64,000 nucleotides of DNA, from assembly GCA_963773055.1 (NCBI GenBank), contig CAVYZL010000006.1:1054001-1118000 (forward strand). Direction: 5' to 3'. The notes under the pieces are model-generated. The model was not told the origin of the DNA. It ran no database searches and was given only the letters and a program-made list of their open reading frames with translations. Made by a program: the position numbers and the translations under genes. The stretch is from PALSA-612 sp963773055 (GTDB taxonomy: Bacteria; Actinomycetota; Thermoleophilia; Gaiellales; Gaiellaceae). Positions 28,085 to 36,702 of the stretch are shown here, piece by piece (the stretch's first letter is position 1; the number at the start of each line of letters is the position of its first letter).

Positions 28085-29617
28085 ATGATCCTGGAGAATG
28101 GGGTCGTCCGGACGATGGATGCGCGCTTTCCCGTCCAGCGCGCGCTCGCGATCTCCGGCGACCGGGTCGCCGGGGGCATCGGGACGCACGAGACGGCGCT
28201 CGCCTCGCCGGACGTCGTCGACCTCGGCGGCCGCTGCGTCCTGCCCGGTTTCACCGACGCCCACGTCCACTTCCCCACCTGGGCGCTCGCCCGGCGTCAG
28301 ATCCGGCTCGACGGTGCGACGACGCTCGAGGAGGCGCTCGAGCTGGTGGGCTCCGGCATGCGCACCGGCTCGTGGATCCGCGGGCACGGCTGGCGCGACG
28401 GCGACTGGAAGCCCCCGGTAGCGCCGACGAAGGAGGCGCTCGACCGCGTCACCGGTGACACGCCCGCAGCGCTCCTCGCTCACGACTACCACTCGCTCTG
28501 GCTCAACTCCGCCGGGCTCGCGATCGCGAACGGCGACCTCGAGGTCGCGGGTGGCGTCGTCGAGCGAGACGAGCAGGGAGAGCCGACGGGCGTTCTCCGC
28601 GAGGAAGCCTGCTGGCGGTTCAAGGATCGGTACCTCTCGACGCCCGACGACGAGTACGTCGACGCGATGCGCGACGCGCTCGCGGTCGCAGCAGCGCGCG
28701 GGGTCACCTGCGTCCACGACAAGGACGGCTGGCTCGGCGCCGTCCGGCTCTGGCAGCGTCTCCACGAGCAACGGGCGCTGACCCTCCGCGTCTGGCAGTC
28801 GATCCCGCACGAGCACCTGGACCGCGTGGCCGAGGTGGGCATCCGCCCGGGTCTCGGCGACGGGTATCTCAGGGTCGGCTACCTGAAGGCATTCATGGAC
28901 GGCACGCTCGGCTCGCAGACCGCGCGGATGCTCGACGGCTCCGGCGTCGAGATCACGAGCGGCGACGAGCTGGCGGAGATCGCACGCCGCGGAGCGGAGG
29001 CCGGGTGGCCGGTGGCCGTGCACGCGATCGGCGACCTCGCGAACCGCGAGGCGCTCGACGCCTTCGAGCGGACGAAGGAGCACTGGCAGCCGCTCGGGCT
29101 CAGACAGCGAATCGAGCACGCGCAGTGCCTCTCCCTCGACGATCTGCCCCGCTTCGCCGAGCTCGGCATCGCCGCCTCCGTTCAGTTCAGCCACGCACCG
29201 TCGGATCGCGACCTTGCCGAGCGCTTCTGGCCCGACAGGCTGAAAGGAACGTACGCGTTCCGTTCGCTGATCGAGTCCGGCGCCGTGGTCGCGAACGGGT
29301 CCGACGCTCCGATCGAGGAGCTCGATCCGTGGGCCGGCGTGCGCGCCGGAGTCTTGCGAACGCTCGACGGCCGGCCCGCATGGCGCCCGCAGGAGGCGGT
29401 GACCCTCGAGCAGGCGCTCACGGCGACGATCACCGCGCCCGCCTGGCTGTCCGGCGACGAGCGGACGCGCGGCCGGCTGCTCCCGGGCTACGTCGCCGAC
29501 CTCGTCGTCCTCGACCGCGACCCGCACGACTGCGCGCCGGAGGAGCTCGCCGGGGTCGAGGTGGTCGCGACGATGGTCGGCGGCCGCTGGGTGCACAACC
29601 CGCCGCCCTGGAGCTGA
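28085..29617 (+). CDS. Amidohydrolase family 3 (YtcJ-like)
   Basis: 510-residue metal-dependent hydrolase. The metal-binding GFTDAHVHF is at about residues 54-62, further His ligands are at AVHAIGD and RIEHAQC, and the C-terminal Asp is in NGSDAPIEELDPW. The N-terminal strand LENGVVRTMD plus the C-terminal VADLVVLDRDP form the small beta domain. YtcJ relatives hydrolyse exocyclic amides or imines of uncertain identity. The ATG at 28085 gives the normal length. A methyltransferase remnant follows two bases later. Confidence 0.9.
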   Translation: MILENGVVRTMDARFPVQRALAISGDRVAGGIGTHETALASPDVVDLGGRCVLPGFTDAHVHFPTWALARRQIRLDGATTLEEALELVGSGMRTGSWIRGHGWRDGDWKPPVAPTKEALDRVTGDTPAALLAHDYHSLWLNSAGLAIANGDLEVAGGVVERDEQGEPTGVLREEACWRFKDRYLSTPDDEYVDAMRDALAVAAARGVTCVHDKDGWLGAVRLWQRLHEQRALTLRVWQSIPHEHLDRVAEVGIRPGLGDGYLRVGYLKAFMDGTLGSQTARMLDGSGVEITSGDELAEIARRGAEAGWPVAVHAIGDLANREALDAFERTKEHWQPLGLRQRIEHAQCLSLDDLPRFAELGIAASVQFSHAPSDRDLAERFWPDRLKGTYAFRSLIESGAVVANGSDAPIEELDPWAGVRAGVLRTLDGRPAWRPQEAVTLEQALTATITAPAWLSGDERTRGRLLPGYVADLVVLDRDPHDCAPEELAGVEVVATMVGGRWVHNPPPWS

Positions 29618-29619
29618 GC

Positions 29620-29826
29620 GTGTCCGGCATCGCGCGCGAGGACGGGCACCGGCTGTTCGGCACCGATCCCGCCGGCTACGACGCGGCGAGGCCGGGCCAC
29701 GCGGACCGTGTTTACGAGGTGCTTGCCGAGCTCGACTCGGTGGCCGCTGTCGTAGACGGGTTCGGCGACAGCATCGAGTGGCCGCTACGGACGTCGCTCT
29801 TTACGGGGCAGCGCCCGACCGGCTAG
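29620..29826 (+). pseudogene. Internally deleted SAM-methyltransferase remnant
   Basis: 68 codons from GTG 29620. The first half (HRLFGTDPAGYDAARPGHADRV) is the N-terminal sequence of a class I methyltransferase (F-x-x-D-A-x-x-Y-D-x-A-R-P-G-Y). The second half (VVDGFGDSIEWPLRTSLFTG) looks like the C-terminal strand of the same family. The whole Rossmann core between them, about 150 residues, is missing, so no SAM site remains. It is likely a non-functional deletion product. It overlaps the end of the M20 gene by four bases. Confidence 0.5.
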
Positions 29827-31148
29827 TCGCCGCGTGCGCCGAGCGAGACGAAGAGCTCCTTCACGACCTGGATCCCGAGCTCGGCGTACTCCGTCGGCAT
29901 GCGCTCGTTCGGCGCGTGGACGTTCGACTCGGCGAGCCCAAAGCCCGTCATGATCGTCGGCACGCCGCGATCGACGAGCGCCCCGAGCACGGGCATCGTC
30001 CCCCCCACGCGGACGAGCAGCGGGCGGACGCCCATCGCGCGCTCGAACGCGTCGAGCGCGATCTGGATCGCCGGCGCCTCCGCGTCTACGATGCCCGGCC
30101 GCGCGCCGCCCCCGTACGTCAGCTCGACCTCGGCGCCGGCAGGGGTCGCCTCCTCGATCAACCGACGGACGGCCCCAGCGATCTCGTCCGGGTCCTGACC
30201 CGGCGCGAGCCGCAGCGTGAAGTTGGCGCGGGCCGACGAGATGAGCGTCGTGTTGAGGATCGGCTTGCCCGCCTGGATGCCGTTGATCTCCGCGGACGGT
30301 TCGGCCCACGTGCGGCGATAGAACTCTTCCGCCGCGCGCTCGTCGTACGGTGCGATACCGGCGTCGGCCAGCAGCTCTGCGCCGGACTTGAGGGTCGCCC
30401 AGCTCGCGACCTCCTCCTTCGATGGCTCGGCGATGCCGACGCGGAGCGGCTCGGGCAGGCGCCCGTCGCGCGGCAGGATCGCGGACAGGCACTGGATCAG
30501 CGCGTGGATCGCGTTCAGGCCTGCGTTCCCGAACATCCCGGAGTGGAGATCGCTCGAGCCCGTGCGTACGACGATGTCGAACCCGACGAGCCCGCGCGTC
30601 GCGATCGTGATCTCGGGCTTGTCCTTCACAGTCATGCCACCGTCGAGGATCAGGCAGGCGTCCGCCGCGCCGGTGTCCGCAGCCACCCACTCCCCGATCG
30701 CCTCGCCGCCCGACTCCTCCTCGCCGTCGAACGCCAGGCGGAGGTTGATCGGAAGCTTTCCTTCGGCGACGAGCGCACGCGCGGCGGCGAGCACCATGTA
30801 CAGCTGGCCCTTGTCGTCCGTCACCCCGCGCGCGTAGAGCCAGCCGTCGCGCTCCTCGAGCGTGAACGGGTCCGACTCCCAGAGCTCGAGCGGCGACGGA
30901 GGCTGAACGTCGAAGTGGCAGTAGCAGAGGAGGGTAGGAGCGGTCTCCGGGCTCGTCGACGCCGTCACCCTGCCGATCACGAGCGGTTGGGTGGCGGTCT
31001 CGACGAGCTCGGCCTCTCCGCCGAACGACGTGATGAAGTCCCGCACCCATTCGGCCGCGCGACGGACGTCGTCGGCGTTCGCCGGGTCGGCGCTCACGCT
31101 CGGGAAGGAGATCAGCTCGGCGAGCTCGTCTCTTCGTCCGTCGGGCAC
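29823..31148 (-). CDS. M20 family dipeptidase/carboxypeptidase
   Basis: 441-residue di-zinc peptidase of the ArgE/DapE/CNDP group. Metal ligands are in CYCHFDVQPP, GVTDDKGQLYM and FDGEEESGGEAI, the last containing the general-base Glu. A dimerisation lid domain (about residues 190-330, TRGLVGFDIVVRTGSSDLHSG) is inserted, and C-terminal AESNVHAPNE carries the last His. Start GTG at 31148 lies 11 bases after the Ddl-like gene's stop, so the two are probably co-transcribed. Substrate is likely dipeptides (family inference). Confidence 0.92.
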   Translation of the reverse strand: MPDGRRDELAELISFPSVSADPANADDVRRAAEWVRDFITSFGGEAELVETATQPLVIGRVTASTSPETAPTLLCYCHFDVQPPSPLELWESDPFTLEERDGWLYARGVTDDKGQLYMVLAAARALVAEGKLPINLRLAFDGEEESGGEAIGEWVAADTGAADACLILDGGMTVKDKPEITIATRGLVGFDIVVRTGSSDLHSGMFGNAGLNAIHALIQCLSAILPRDGRLPEPLRVGIAEPSKEEVASWATLKSGAELLADAGIAPYDERAAEEFYRRTWAEPSAEINGIQAGKPILNTTLISSARANFTLRLAPGQDPDEIAGAVRRLIEEATPAGAEVELTYGGGARPGIVDAEAPAIQIALDAFERAMGVRPLLVRVGGTMPVLGALVDRGVPTIMTGFGLAESNVHAPNERMPTEYAELGIQVVKELFVSLGARGD

Positions 31149-31159
31149 GGCGGCGGAGT

Positions 31160-32134
31160 TTATCCGGCGCGCCGACGCACAGCACCGGCCAGGATCTCGG
31201 CAATCAGATCCTCGTACGTCAGGCCGGCCGCCTCCGCGATGAACGTCAGGTCGCCGACGCCGGGCGCGAGCCCCGGAAGTGGGTTGCACTCGAGGAAATG
31301 GGCCGTTCCTTGGGCGTCGAGCCGGAAGTCGATCCGCGCCACGTCGCGGCAGCCGAGCACGGCGAAGGCGGCGAGCGCGGCTCTCTCGAGAGCCTCCCGC
31401 TCACCCGCCGTCAGCGCGGCCGGGAGCTCGTAGCGGACGAGCTCCTGGAAACGCCGCTTGACCTCGAACGAGTAGAGGGGCAGTGGGTCGTCGTCGAGGA
31501 ACACGACCTCCATCGGGGGCAGCGGCCGCGCGGGCGAGCCGAGCAGCCCGACAGTGATCTCACGGCCGGCGACGTATTCCTCGCAGAGCGCCGGCTGGCC
31601 GTAGCGCTCGACCACGGCCCGCGCCTGGCGGCGCAGGCTCTCTTCGTCCTCGACGAGGGATGCGCTCGTGATCCCCTTAGACGAGCCCTCGTGCACCGGC
31701 TTGACGACGGTCGGAAAGCGGAACCCGTGCGGAACCGGCTCGTCGCCCGAGACGACGAGGAACCCGCGCGGTGTCGCGACACCGGCGGCGGCAACGAGCG
31801 TCTTCGCGAGCGACTTGTCGAGCGTGATCCCGAGCGTCACCGCGTCGCTGCCGGTGTACGGGATCCCGAGCAGGTCAAGGAGCGCCGGCACCTGCGCCTC
31901 GCGGCTCCGCGGTCCGCTTCCCTCCGCGATGTTGAAGACGGCGTCGACGGGGTTCGCCGCCAGCGCCTGCGGCAGGCGCGCGTCCGCCTCGAAGTCGACG
32001 ACCTCGTGTCCGCCGGCTGCGATCGCGGCTCGGATCGCGAAGATAGCCGCAGGGTCGTCGAACTCGGCCTCGTCGTCGGTCGCCACCTCATCGTCCTCGC
32101 GACGGCGAACGTTGTAGACGAAGCCGATCCTCAC
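31160..32134 (-). CDS. D-alanine--D-alanine ligase-like ATP-grasp protein
   Basis: 324-residue ATP-grasp ligase of the Ddl fold. ALLDLLGIPYTGSDAVTLG and LDKSLAKTLVAAAGV are the family N-terminal motifs. KPVHEGSSKGI is the ATP-grasp lysine loop, EEYVAGREITVG and RIDFRLDAQGTAHFLECNPLPGL the metal-binding end. The divergent N-terminus with an acidic insert (DDEVATDDEAEF) and location away from mur genes suggest a paralogue acting on another dipeptide rather than the cell-wall Ddl. It is adjacent to an M20 dipeptidase. Confidence 0.85.
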   Translation of the reverse strand: MRIGFVYNVRRREDDEVATDDEAEFDDPAAIFAIRAAIAAGGHEVVDFEADARLPQALAANPVDAVFNIAEGSGPRSREAQVPALLDLLGIPYTGSDAVTLGITLDKSLAKTLVAAAGVATPRGFLVVSGDEPVPHGFRFPTVVKPVHEGSSKGITSASLVEDEESLRRQARAVVERYGQPALCEEYVAGREITVGLLGSPARPLPPMEVVFLDDDPLPLYSFEVKRRFQELVRYELPAALTAGEREALERAALAAFAVLGCRDVARIDFRLDAQGTAHFLECNPLPGLAPGVGDLTFIAEAAGLTYEDLIAEILAGAVRRRAG

Positions 32135-32166
32135 CGCCGCACCCTACGAACGTCCTTCGGCGGCGG

Positions 32167-33159
32167 TCAATTACCGGCCGGCAGCTTGGCGAGGAAGGCC
32201 TTCGCCTGCTTCGCGTGGACGGATCCGGGCTCGGCCCTCACCGCGAGGCGGAACTGACGGCGCGCCTCCTCGACGCGGCCCAGCCAAACGAGCAGCAGGC
32301 CGAGGTGGAAGCGCACGGTCGCCGCGTGCGGGAAAGTGCGCCCCAGCGGACCGAGCCGGGAGAACGCCCGGGACGGGTCGTCCTTGTCGAACCGGCCGAC
32401 CGCGCGGGCGGTCTGGGCCTCCGGGTCACTCGGCGCTGCCTTCGCTGCAGCGTCGAACGCCCGCGCCGCCGCGACCGGGCGACCGAGGTGCTGGAGCGCA
32501 ATCCCGTAGAGGATCTTCTCGCGCGCGCCGCCCGTCCTCGCGTCTCGCTCGAGCCGTGCGAGCTGCTCTGGAGGTGTAAGGCCGCGAAGTGACGGTGCCG
32601 GGAAGCCCGCGACATAGGTGGGAAGCCCCGGCACGGGGTACTCGGGATGAAGGAGGTCGCCCGCGCGGATCGCGTACTGCGAGTCCGGCTCCGCGATCTT
32701 CGCAAGCCGCCACTCCCGCCGGGCGTCGGTGAGCCGGCCCTGCCAGTACAGGCCGAGTCCGAGGTTGAGCAGGGCGGCGCCGCTCCTGGGATGGTCACGC
32801 GCCACGCGCTCGAGGTCGCCGAAGCCGTCAGGCCAGTGCGCGAGGGCCGAGCCGACGCTCGCCTCGACCGACGTCTGACGGTCGAAGACGGCTGCGGCCG
32901 CGGCGCGGCGGTTGCGGTCGTAGAGGGACAACCCGCGCCGGAGCGCTCGCGCCTCCGCATCCGTGCGCACTCCCAGATCGAGCACGAGCGGCGGGACGCC
33001 CGATCTCGGTGCGACGCTCTCCGATTCCGGCTCGGTACTCGTCAGCGCCGTGGCTAGAACGGTGACACCCGCGGCGGCGACGGCCGCCGCGGCGACGACG
33101 GCGGTCACGCGTGCGCGCGGAGTCACGCGGCGACGATACCCGCCGCCGGTCCGGGCCAT
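32167..33159 (-). CDS. Membrane-anchored TPR protein
   Basis: About 330 residues. A single N-terminal hydrophobic segment (VTAVVAAAAVAAAGVTVLATAL) acts as signal anchor. It is followed by an exported or periplasm-facing region with several tetratricopeptide-like repeats, for example GAALLNLGLGLYWQGRLTDA and ATVRFHLGLLLVWLGRVEEA. No enzymatic motif is present. The start is uncertain: ATG 33159 or GTG 33126. It is divergent from the cysteine operon (34 bases) and 32 bases upstream of the Ddl-like gene on the same strand. A scaffold role is the general expectation. Confidence 0.78.
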   Translation of the reverse strand: MARTGGGYRRRVTPRARVTAVVAAAAVAAAGVTVLATALTSTEPESESVAPRSGVPPLVLDLGVRTDAEARALRRGLSLYDRNRRAAAAAVFDRQTSVEASVGSALAHWPDGFGDLERVARDHPRSGAALLNLGLGLYWQGRLTDARREWRLAKIAEPDSQYAIRAGDLLHPEYPVPGLPTYVAGFPAPSLRGLTPPEQLARLERDARTGGAREKILYGIALQHLGRPVAAARAFDAAAKAAPSDPEAQTARAVGRFDKDDPSRAFSRLGPLGRTFPHAATVRFHLGLLLVWLGRVEEARRQFRLAVRAEPGSVHAKQAKAFLAKLPAGN

Positions 33160-33193
33160 CAGCAGGAACAACGCCGTCGCTACAGTTTTCGTC

Positions 33194-34370
33194 ATGGCGA
33201 CGTACAGAGAGCTTCTCGCGCAGATCCGGTCGGAGATCGAAGAGGTCACCCCGACCGACGCAGCCCGGTCGCTCGAGGATGCGGCCGCCGCTCCTCGTCG
33301 ACGTCCGCGAGCGGGACGAGTGGGACGAGGGGCACCTGCCCGACGCCGTCCATATCCCGAGGGGCTCGCTCGAGTCGCGCATCGAGCGAGCAGCACCGGA
33401 CCGTGACCAGCCGATCGTCGTCTACTGCGCGACCGGCGCGCGCTCCGCTTTTGCGACGAAGACGCTCGAAGAGCTCGGCTACGACAACGTGCGCAACCTG
33501 GCCGGCGGCATCGTCGAGTGGAAGCGAAGCGGCCTGCCGACGGTCGTCTCGACGACGCTCGGACCCGAGCAGCGAGCGCGCTACAGCCGCCATCTCCTGA
33601 TCCCTGAGGTCGGAGAGGCGGGCCAGCAGCGCCTGCTCGACTCGCGCATTCTCCTGATCGGCGCGGGTGGCCTCGGCTCACCTGCCTCGCTCTACCTCGG
33701 CGCGGCGGGCATCGGCACGCTCGGCATCGTCGACGACGACCGGGTGGACGCGACGAACCTCCAGCGCCAGATCGTCCACGCGTCGGACCGCATCGGCGAG
33801 GGCAAGGCGGAGTCCGCCAAGCGCACGATCGAGGCGCTCAACCCTGACGTCTCAGTACGAATCTTCCCGGAGCGGCTGACGTCGGAGAACGTCGAGCGCA
33901 TCCTCGGTGAGGGCTGGGACGTGATCGTCGACGGCGCCGACAACTTCCCCACTCGCTACCTCGTCAACGACGCCTCCGTGTGGCACGGCATTCCACTCGT
34001 CCACGGCTCGATCTTCCGCTTCGAGGGCCAGGTGACCGTGTTCGAGCCGGGCTCCGGCGGGCCGTGCTATCGCTGTCTGTTCCCGTTCCCCCCGCCTCCC
34101 GAGCTCGCACCGAGCTGCGCCGAGGGCGGCGTGCTCGGCGTCCTGCCAGGCATCGTCGGCTCGCTCCAGGCGAACGAGGCGCTGAAGCTCGCCCTCGGGA
34201 TCGGGACGACGCTGAACGGCAGGCTGCTCCTGTTCGACGCGCTCGAACCGTCGTTCACGGAGGTCGGCCTGCGCCGCGATCCTGAGTGTCCGGTCTGCGG
34301 AGACGCGCCGACGATCACCGAGTACATCGACTACGTCGAGTTCTGCCAGGGGACGGGGGCTCACGCATGA
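33194..34370 (+). pseudogene. moeZ: Rhodanese-MoeB/ThiF adenylyltransferase (MoeZ-like, rhodanese first), frameshifted
   Basis: Activates the C-terminus of a sulfur-carrier protein by adenylation and sulfur transfer. After ATG 33194 the first 30 codons (ATYRELLAQIRSEIEEV) are in one frame. One extra G at 33283-33284 then moves the conserved sequence (PPLLVDVRERDEWDEGHLP) to the next frame, to the stop at 34370; repaired length is 391 residues. Rhodanese (about 28-115) has active Cys in YCATGARS. The E1 domain has GAGGLGSPASLYL, and zinc Cys pairs CYRC and CPVC. Domain order is the reverse of mycobacterial MoeZ. The stop overlaps the next start (ATGA). Confidence 0.88.
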
Positions 34371-34618
34371 CGACGGTGCGCATTCCCCCGACGCTTCGCG
34401 ACGCGACGAACGGTGAGGCGACCGTCGGCGCCGACGGGGCGACTGTCCGAGATCTGCTCGAAGACCTCGTCTCCCGCTTTCCCGCGCTCGACGGCCAGCT
34501 GCAGTACGCGAACGTCTACGTGGACGGCGAGGACATCCGCGTTCTTGACGAGCTCGAGACGCCCGTCACGGACAACTCCACCGTCATCCTCCTTCCGGCC
34601 ATGGCCGGCGGCTGGTGA
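34367..34618 (+). CDS. cysO: CysO/MoaD-like sulfur-carrier protein with C-terminal Gly-Gly-Trp
   Basis: 83-residue ubiquitin-like (beta-grasp) sulfur carrier. It starts TTVRIPPTLRDATNGEATV and ends ILLPAMAGGW. The carrier's thiocarboxylate forms on the second Gly; mycobacterial CysO ends exactly at GG, whereas here a Trp follows, so the protein must be trimmed before activation. A JAMM protease is encoded three genes downstream. The ORF lies between the activating enzyme and a methyltransferase with ATGA and GTGA overlaps, so coupling is tight. It donates sulfur to O-phosphoserine-derived aminoacrylate on CysM (family knowledge). Confidence 0.9.
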   Translation: MTTVRIPPTLRDATNGEATVGADGATVRDLLEDLVSRFPALDGQLQYANVYVDGEDIRVLDELETPVTDNSTVILLPAMAGGW

Positions 34619-35400
34619 CATCGGTCGAGGAGCTCTACGAGCTCTGGGCCGGCCCGCCGGATCTCGAGCAGCAGGTCGCGCAGAGCCTCGATCCCCGAGG
34701 TACCGACTGGCTCTTCGAGGCTTTCGCCGAGCTCGGCCCGAAGCCCGGCCAGGTGCTCGTCGACGTGGGCGCACGCGACGCGCGCCACGCGATTCGGCTC
34801 GAGCGCGAGCACGACCTCCGCGTCTTCGCGCTCGACCCGCTGCCGAGACACGTCGAGCTCGCCCGGGCAGCTGTGGCGGAGGCGGGTGCCGGCGTCGAGG
34901 TGATCGAGGCGGCGATCGAGTCGATGCCCTTCGCAGACGGAAGCGTCGACTGGATCTGGTGCCGCGACGTGCTCGTCCATGTCGATGCCCCTGCCGGCAT
35001 GGCCGAGTGCGCCCGAGCGTTGGCCCCCGGCGGGCAGCTGATCGCCTACGTCACGGTCAAGACCGATCTCCTCGAGCCGCTCGAGGAAGCGTGGCTGACG
35101 TCGGCGCTCGCGCTCACGAGCATCGACCGGATGGAGATCGAGTCCGCCGCTGCGGCCGCGGGGCTCTTGCTCCGCGACACGGTGCGGCTCGACGGCGAGT
35201 GGCGCGAGCGAATGATCGAGGACGGCTCGTGGGATCCCGCTCAGGCGCTGCTCGAGATCTCGCGCCTACGGCGCTCGAACGTCGCGGACGACTACGACGC
35301 GGCAGCCGTCGACGCCTACGTGGGCGGCCAGCTCTGGGGCATCTACCAATTGCTCGGCAAGCTCTGCCCCACCGTCTACGACTGGGAACGGCCTGGCTAG
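34615..35400 (+). CDS. SAM-dependent methyltransferase embedded in the cysteine operon
   Basis: 261-residue class I methyltransferase. Motif I is VLVDVGARDARHAIRLE, followed by FALDPLPRHVELARAA, the motif II acidic ALDP, and IWCRDVLVHVDAP. GARDA replaces the usual GxGxG, so the SAM loop is slightly atypical. GTG at 34615 overlaps the carrier stop (GTGA) and its own TAG lies in the start region of cysM. Target is unknown; its place between carrier and synthase suggests a small thiol or sulfur-pathway substrate, or simple co-regulation. Confidence 0.85.
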   Translation: MTSVEELYELWAGPPDLEQQVAQSLDPRGTDWLFEAFAELGPKPGQVLVDVGARDARHAIRLEREHDLRVFALDPLPRHVELARAAVAEAGAGVEVIEAAIESMPFADGSVDWIWCRDVLVHVDAPAGMAECARALAPGGQLIAYVTVKTDLLEPLEEAWLTSALALTSIDRMEIESAAAAAGLLLRDTVRLDGEWRERMIEDGSWDPAQALLEISRLRRSNVADDYDAAAVDAYVGGQLWGIYQLLGKLCPTVYDWERPG

Positions 35401-36331
35401 CCGGGTCGCCACGAGCCTCCTCGACCTCGTCGGCGGGACACCGCTCGTCGAGCTTTCGCGCCTTGCCCCCGACGGCGTTCGCGTGTACGCGAAGCTCGAG
35501 GGTCAGAACCCGACCGGGTCGACGAAGGACCGCGTCGCGAAGTCGATGATCGAAGCCGCCGAGGCGTCTGGCGAGCTCACGCCGGGCCGGATGCTGCTCG
35601 AGCCGACGAGCGGCAACACCGGCATCTCGCTCGCGCTCGTCGCCCGCCTCAAGGGCTACAGGCTCACGTGCGTGATGGCGGAGAACGTCACCGAGGAGCG
35701 TAAGCGCGTGCTGCGTCTGCTCGGCGCCGAGATCGTCGACTCCCCGGCGGCCGAGGGCTCGAACGGGGCAGTGCGCGTCGCCCTGGAGCTCGCCGAGCAG
35801 GAGCCCGCCTGCTACATGCCGTTCCAGTACGCGAACTAGGCGAATCCCCGCGCCCACTACGAGGGCACGGGCGCGGAGATCGCCGAGGCGCTCGACCGCG
35901 TGGACGTCTTCGTCGCAGGGCTCGGCACCGGCGGCACGCTGATGGGCGCAGGCGCGAGGCTCCGCGAGGCGTTTCCCGACGTCGTGGTCGCCGCCGCCGA
36001 GCCGTTGCCCGGCGACCCGGTGATGGGGTTGCGATCGCTCGAGGACGGCTACGTGCCGCCGATCCTCGACGTCTCGAAGCTCGACCGAAAGCTGCTCGTG
36101 ACGAACGAGGAGTCGCTCGGCGGCCTTCGGCTGCTGCTCGAGCGCGAGGGCATCTTCGCGGGCGTGTCCTCCGGCGCCGTCGTCCATGTCGCGCTGCGCC
36201 TCGCCGCGGACCTGGAGGAGGGCAGCGTCGTCGTCTGCGTGCTGGCGGATGGCGGCTGGAAGTATCTGTCGGCGGCGTTCTGGGACTCGGTGGAGCCCGC
36301 GGCGGCGATGGAGGACGGAAGCTGGTGGTAG
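35393..36331 (+). pseudogene. cysM: Cysteine synthase CysM (O-phosphoserine type) with an in-frame TAG
   Basis: PLP beta-replacement enzyme joining sulfur from CysO to a serine-derived aminoacrylate. Conserved sequence begins ASRVATSLLDLVGGTPLVEL; the only in-frame candidate start is CTG at 35393 (a GTG at 35483 is too late). The PLP lysine is in NPTGSTKDRVA, with SGNTGISLALVA and GTGGTLMGAGARL further on. Within FQYAN/ANPRAHYEGTG the reading frame meets TAG (35837-35839), a position where CAG or GAG would be expected, then continues in frame to the stop at 36329-36331. About 312 codons in all. Other genes here use TAG as stop, so readthrough is not genome-wide. Confidence 0.88.
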
Positions 36332-36702
36332 TGCCTGACGAGATCCGGGCCGAGCTCGCCCGGCATGCAGCCGACGAGTCGCCGAACGAGGCGTGCGGGG
36401 TGATCGTCCTGCGTGACGGCCGCGCCGTTCGCTACGAGCGCGGCAGTAACAGGCTGTCGTCGCCCTACCGATTCGAGCTCGACGTCGATCCCACGGTGTG
36501 GTTCCTCGAGGACGACGGCTACGAGCTCGCGGTCTTCCACTCGCACCCGACCGAGTCGGCGCGGCCGTCACGAACGGACATCGCGAACATCGGCCTCTGG
36601 GCGGGGCGGCCGTATTTCATCCTCTCGGCGCCGACTGGCGAGCTCGCCGGCTGGCGCATCGTCGACGGCGTGCCGGAGTCGCTGGCGCTCGCTACTTCGT
36701 GA
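36331..36702 (+). CDS. mec: JAMM/MPN-domain metalloprotease of the Mec type
   Basis: 123-residue zinc isopeptidase/protease. The JAMM motif is complete: Glu in NEACGV and HSHP followed by seven residues and S-x2-D (VFHSHPTESARPSRTD). In mycobacteria the homologue hydrolyses the CysO-cysteine adduct, releasing cysteine. Here it may also remove the carrier's terminal Trp, as QbsD does for QbsE-type carriers (inference from precedent). GTG 36331 shares one base with the cysM stop (TAGTG). It overlaps the end of the opposite cupredoxin gene by 11 bases. Confidence 0.9.
   Translation: MPDEIRAELARHAADESPNEACGVIVLRDGRAVRYERGSNRLSSPYRFELDVDPTVWFLEDDGYELAVFHSHPTESARPSRTDIANIGLWAGRPYFILSAPTGELAGWRIVDGVPESLALATS

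Noticed and set aside
33278..33290. Programmed frameshift in the rhodanese-MoeB gene
   Set aside because: There is no slippery heptamer, upstream Shine-Dalgarno-like stimulator or obvious downstream pseudoknot; a single inserted base is simpler.
35837..35839. TAG read as a sense codon (recoding) in cysM
   Set aside because: TAG ends many genes in the window, for example at 35398-35400, 36329-36331 and 40232-40234, and no recoding element or Pyl/Sec genes are seen.
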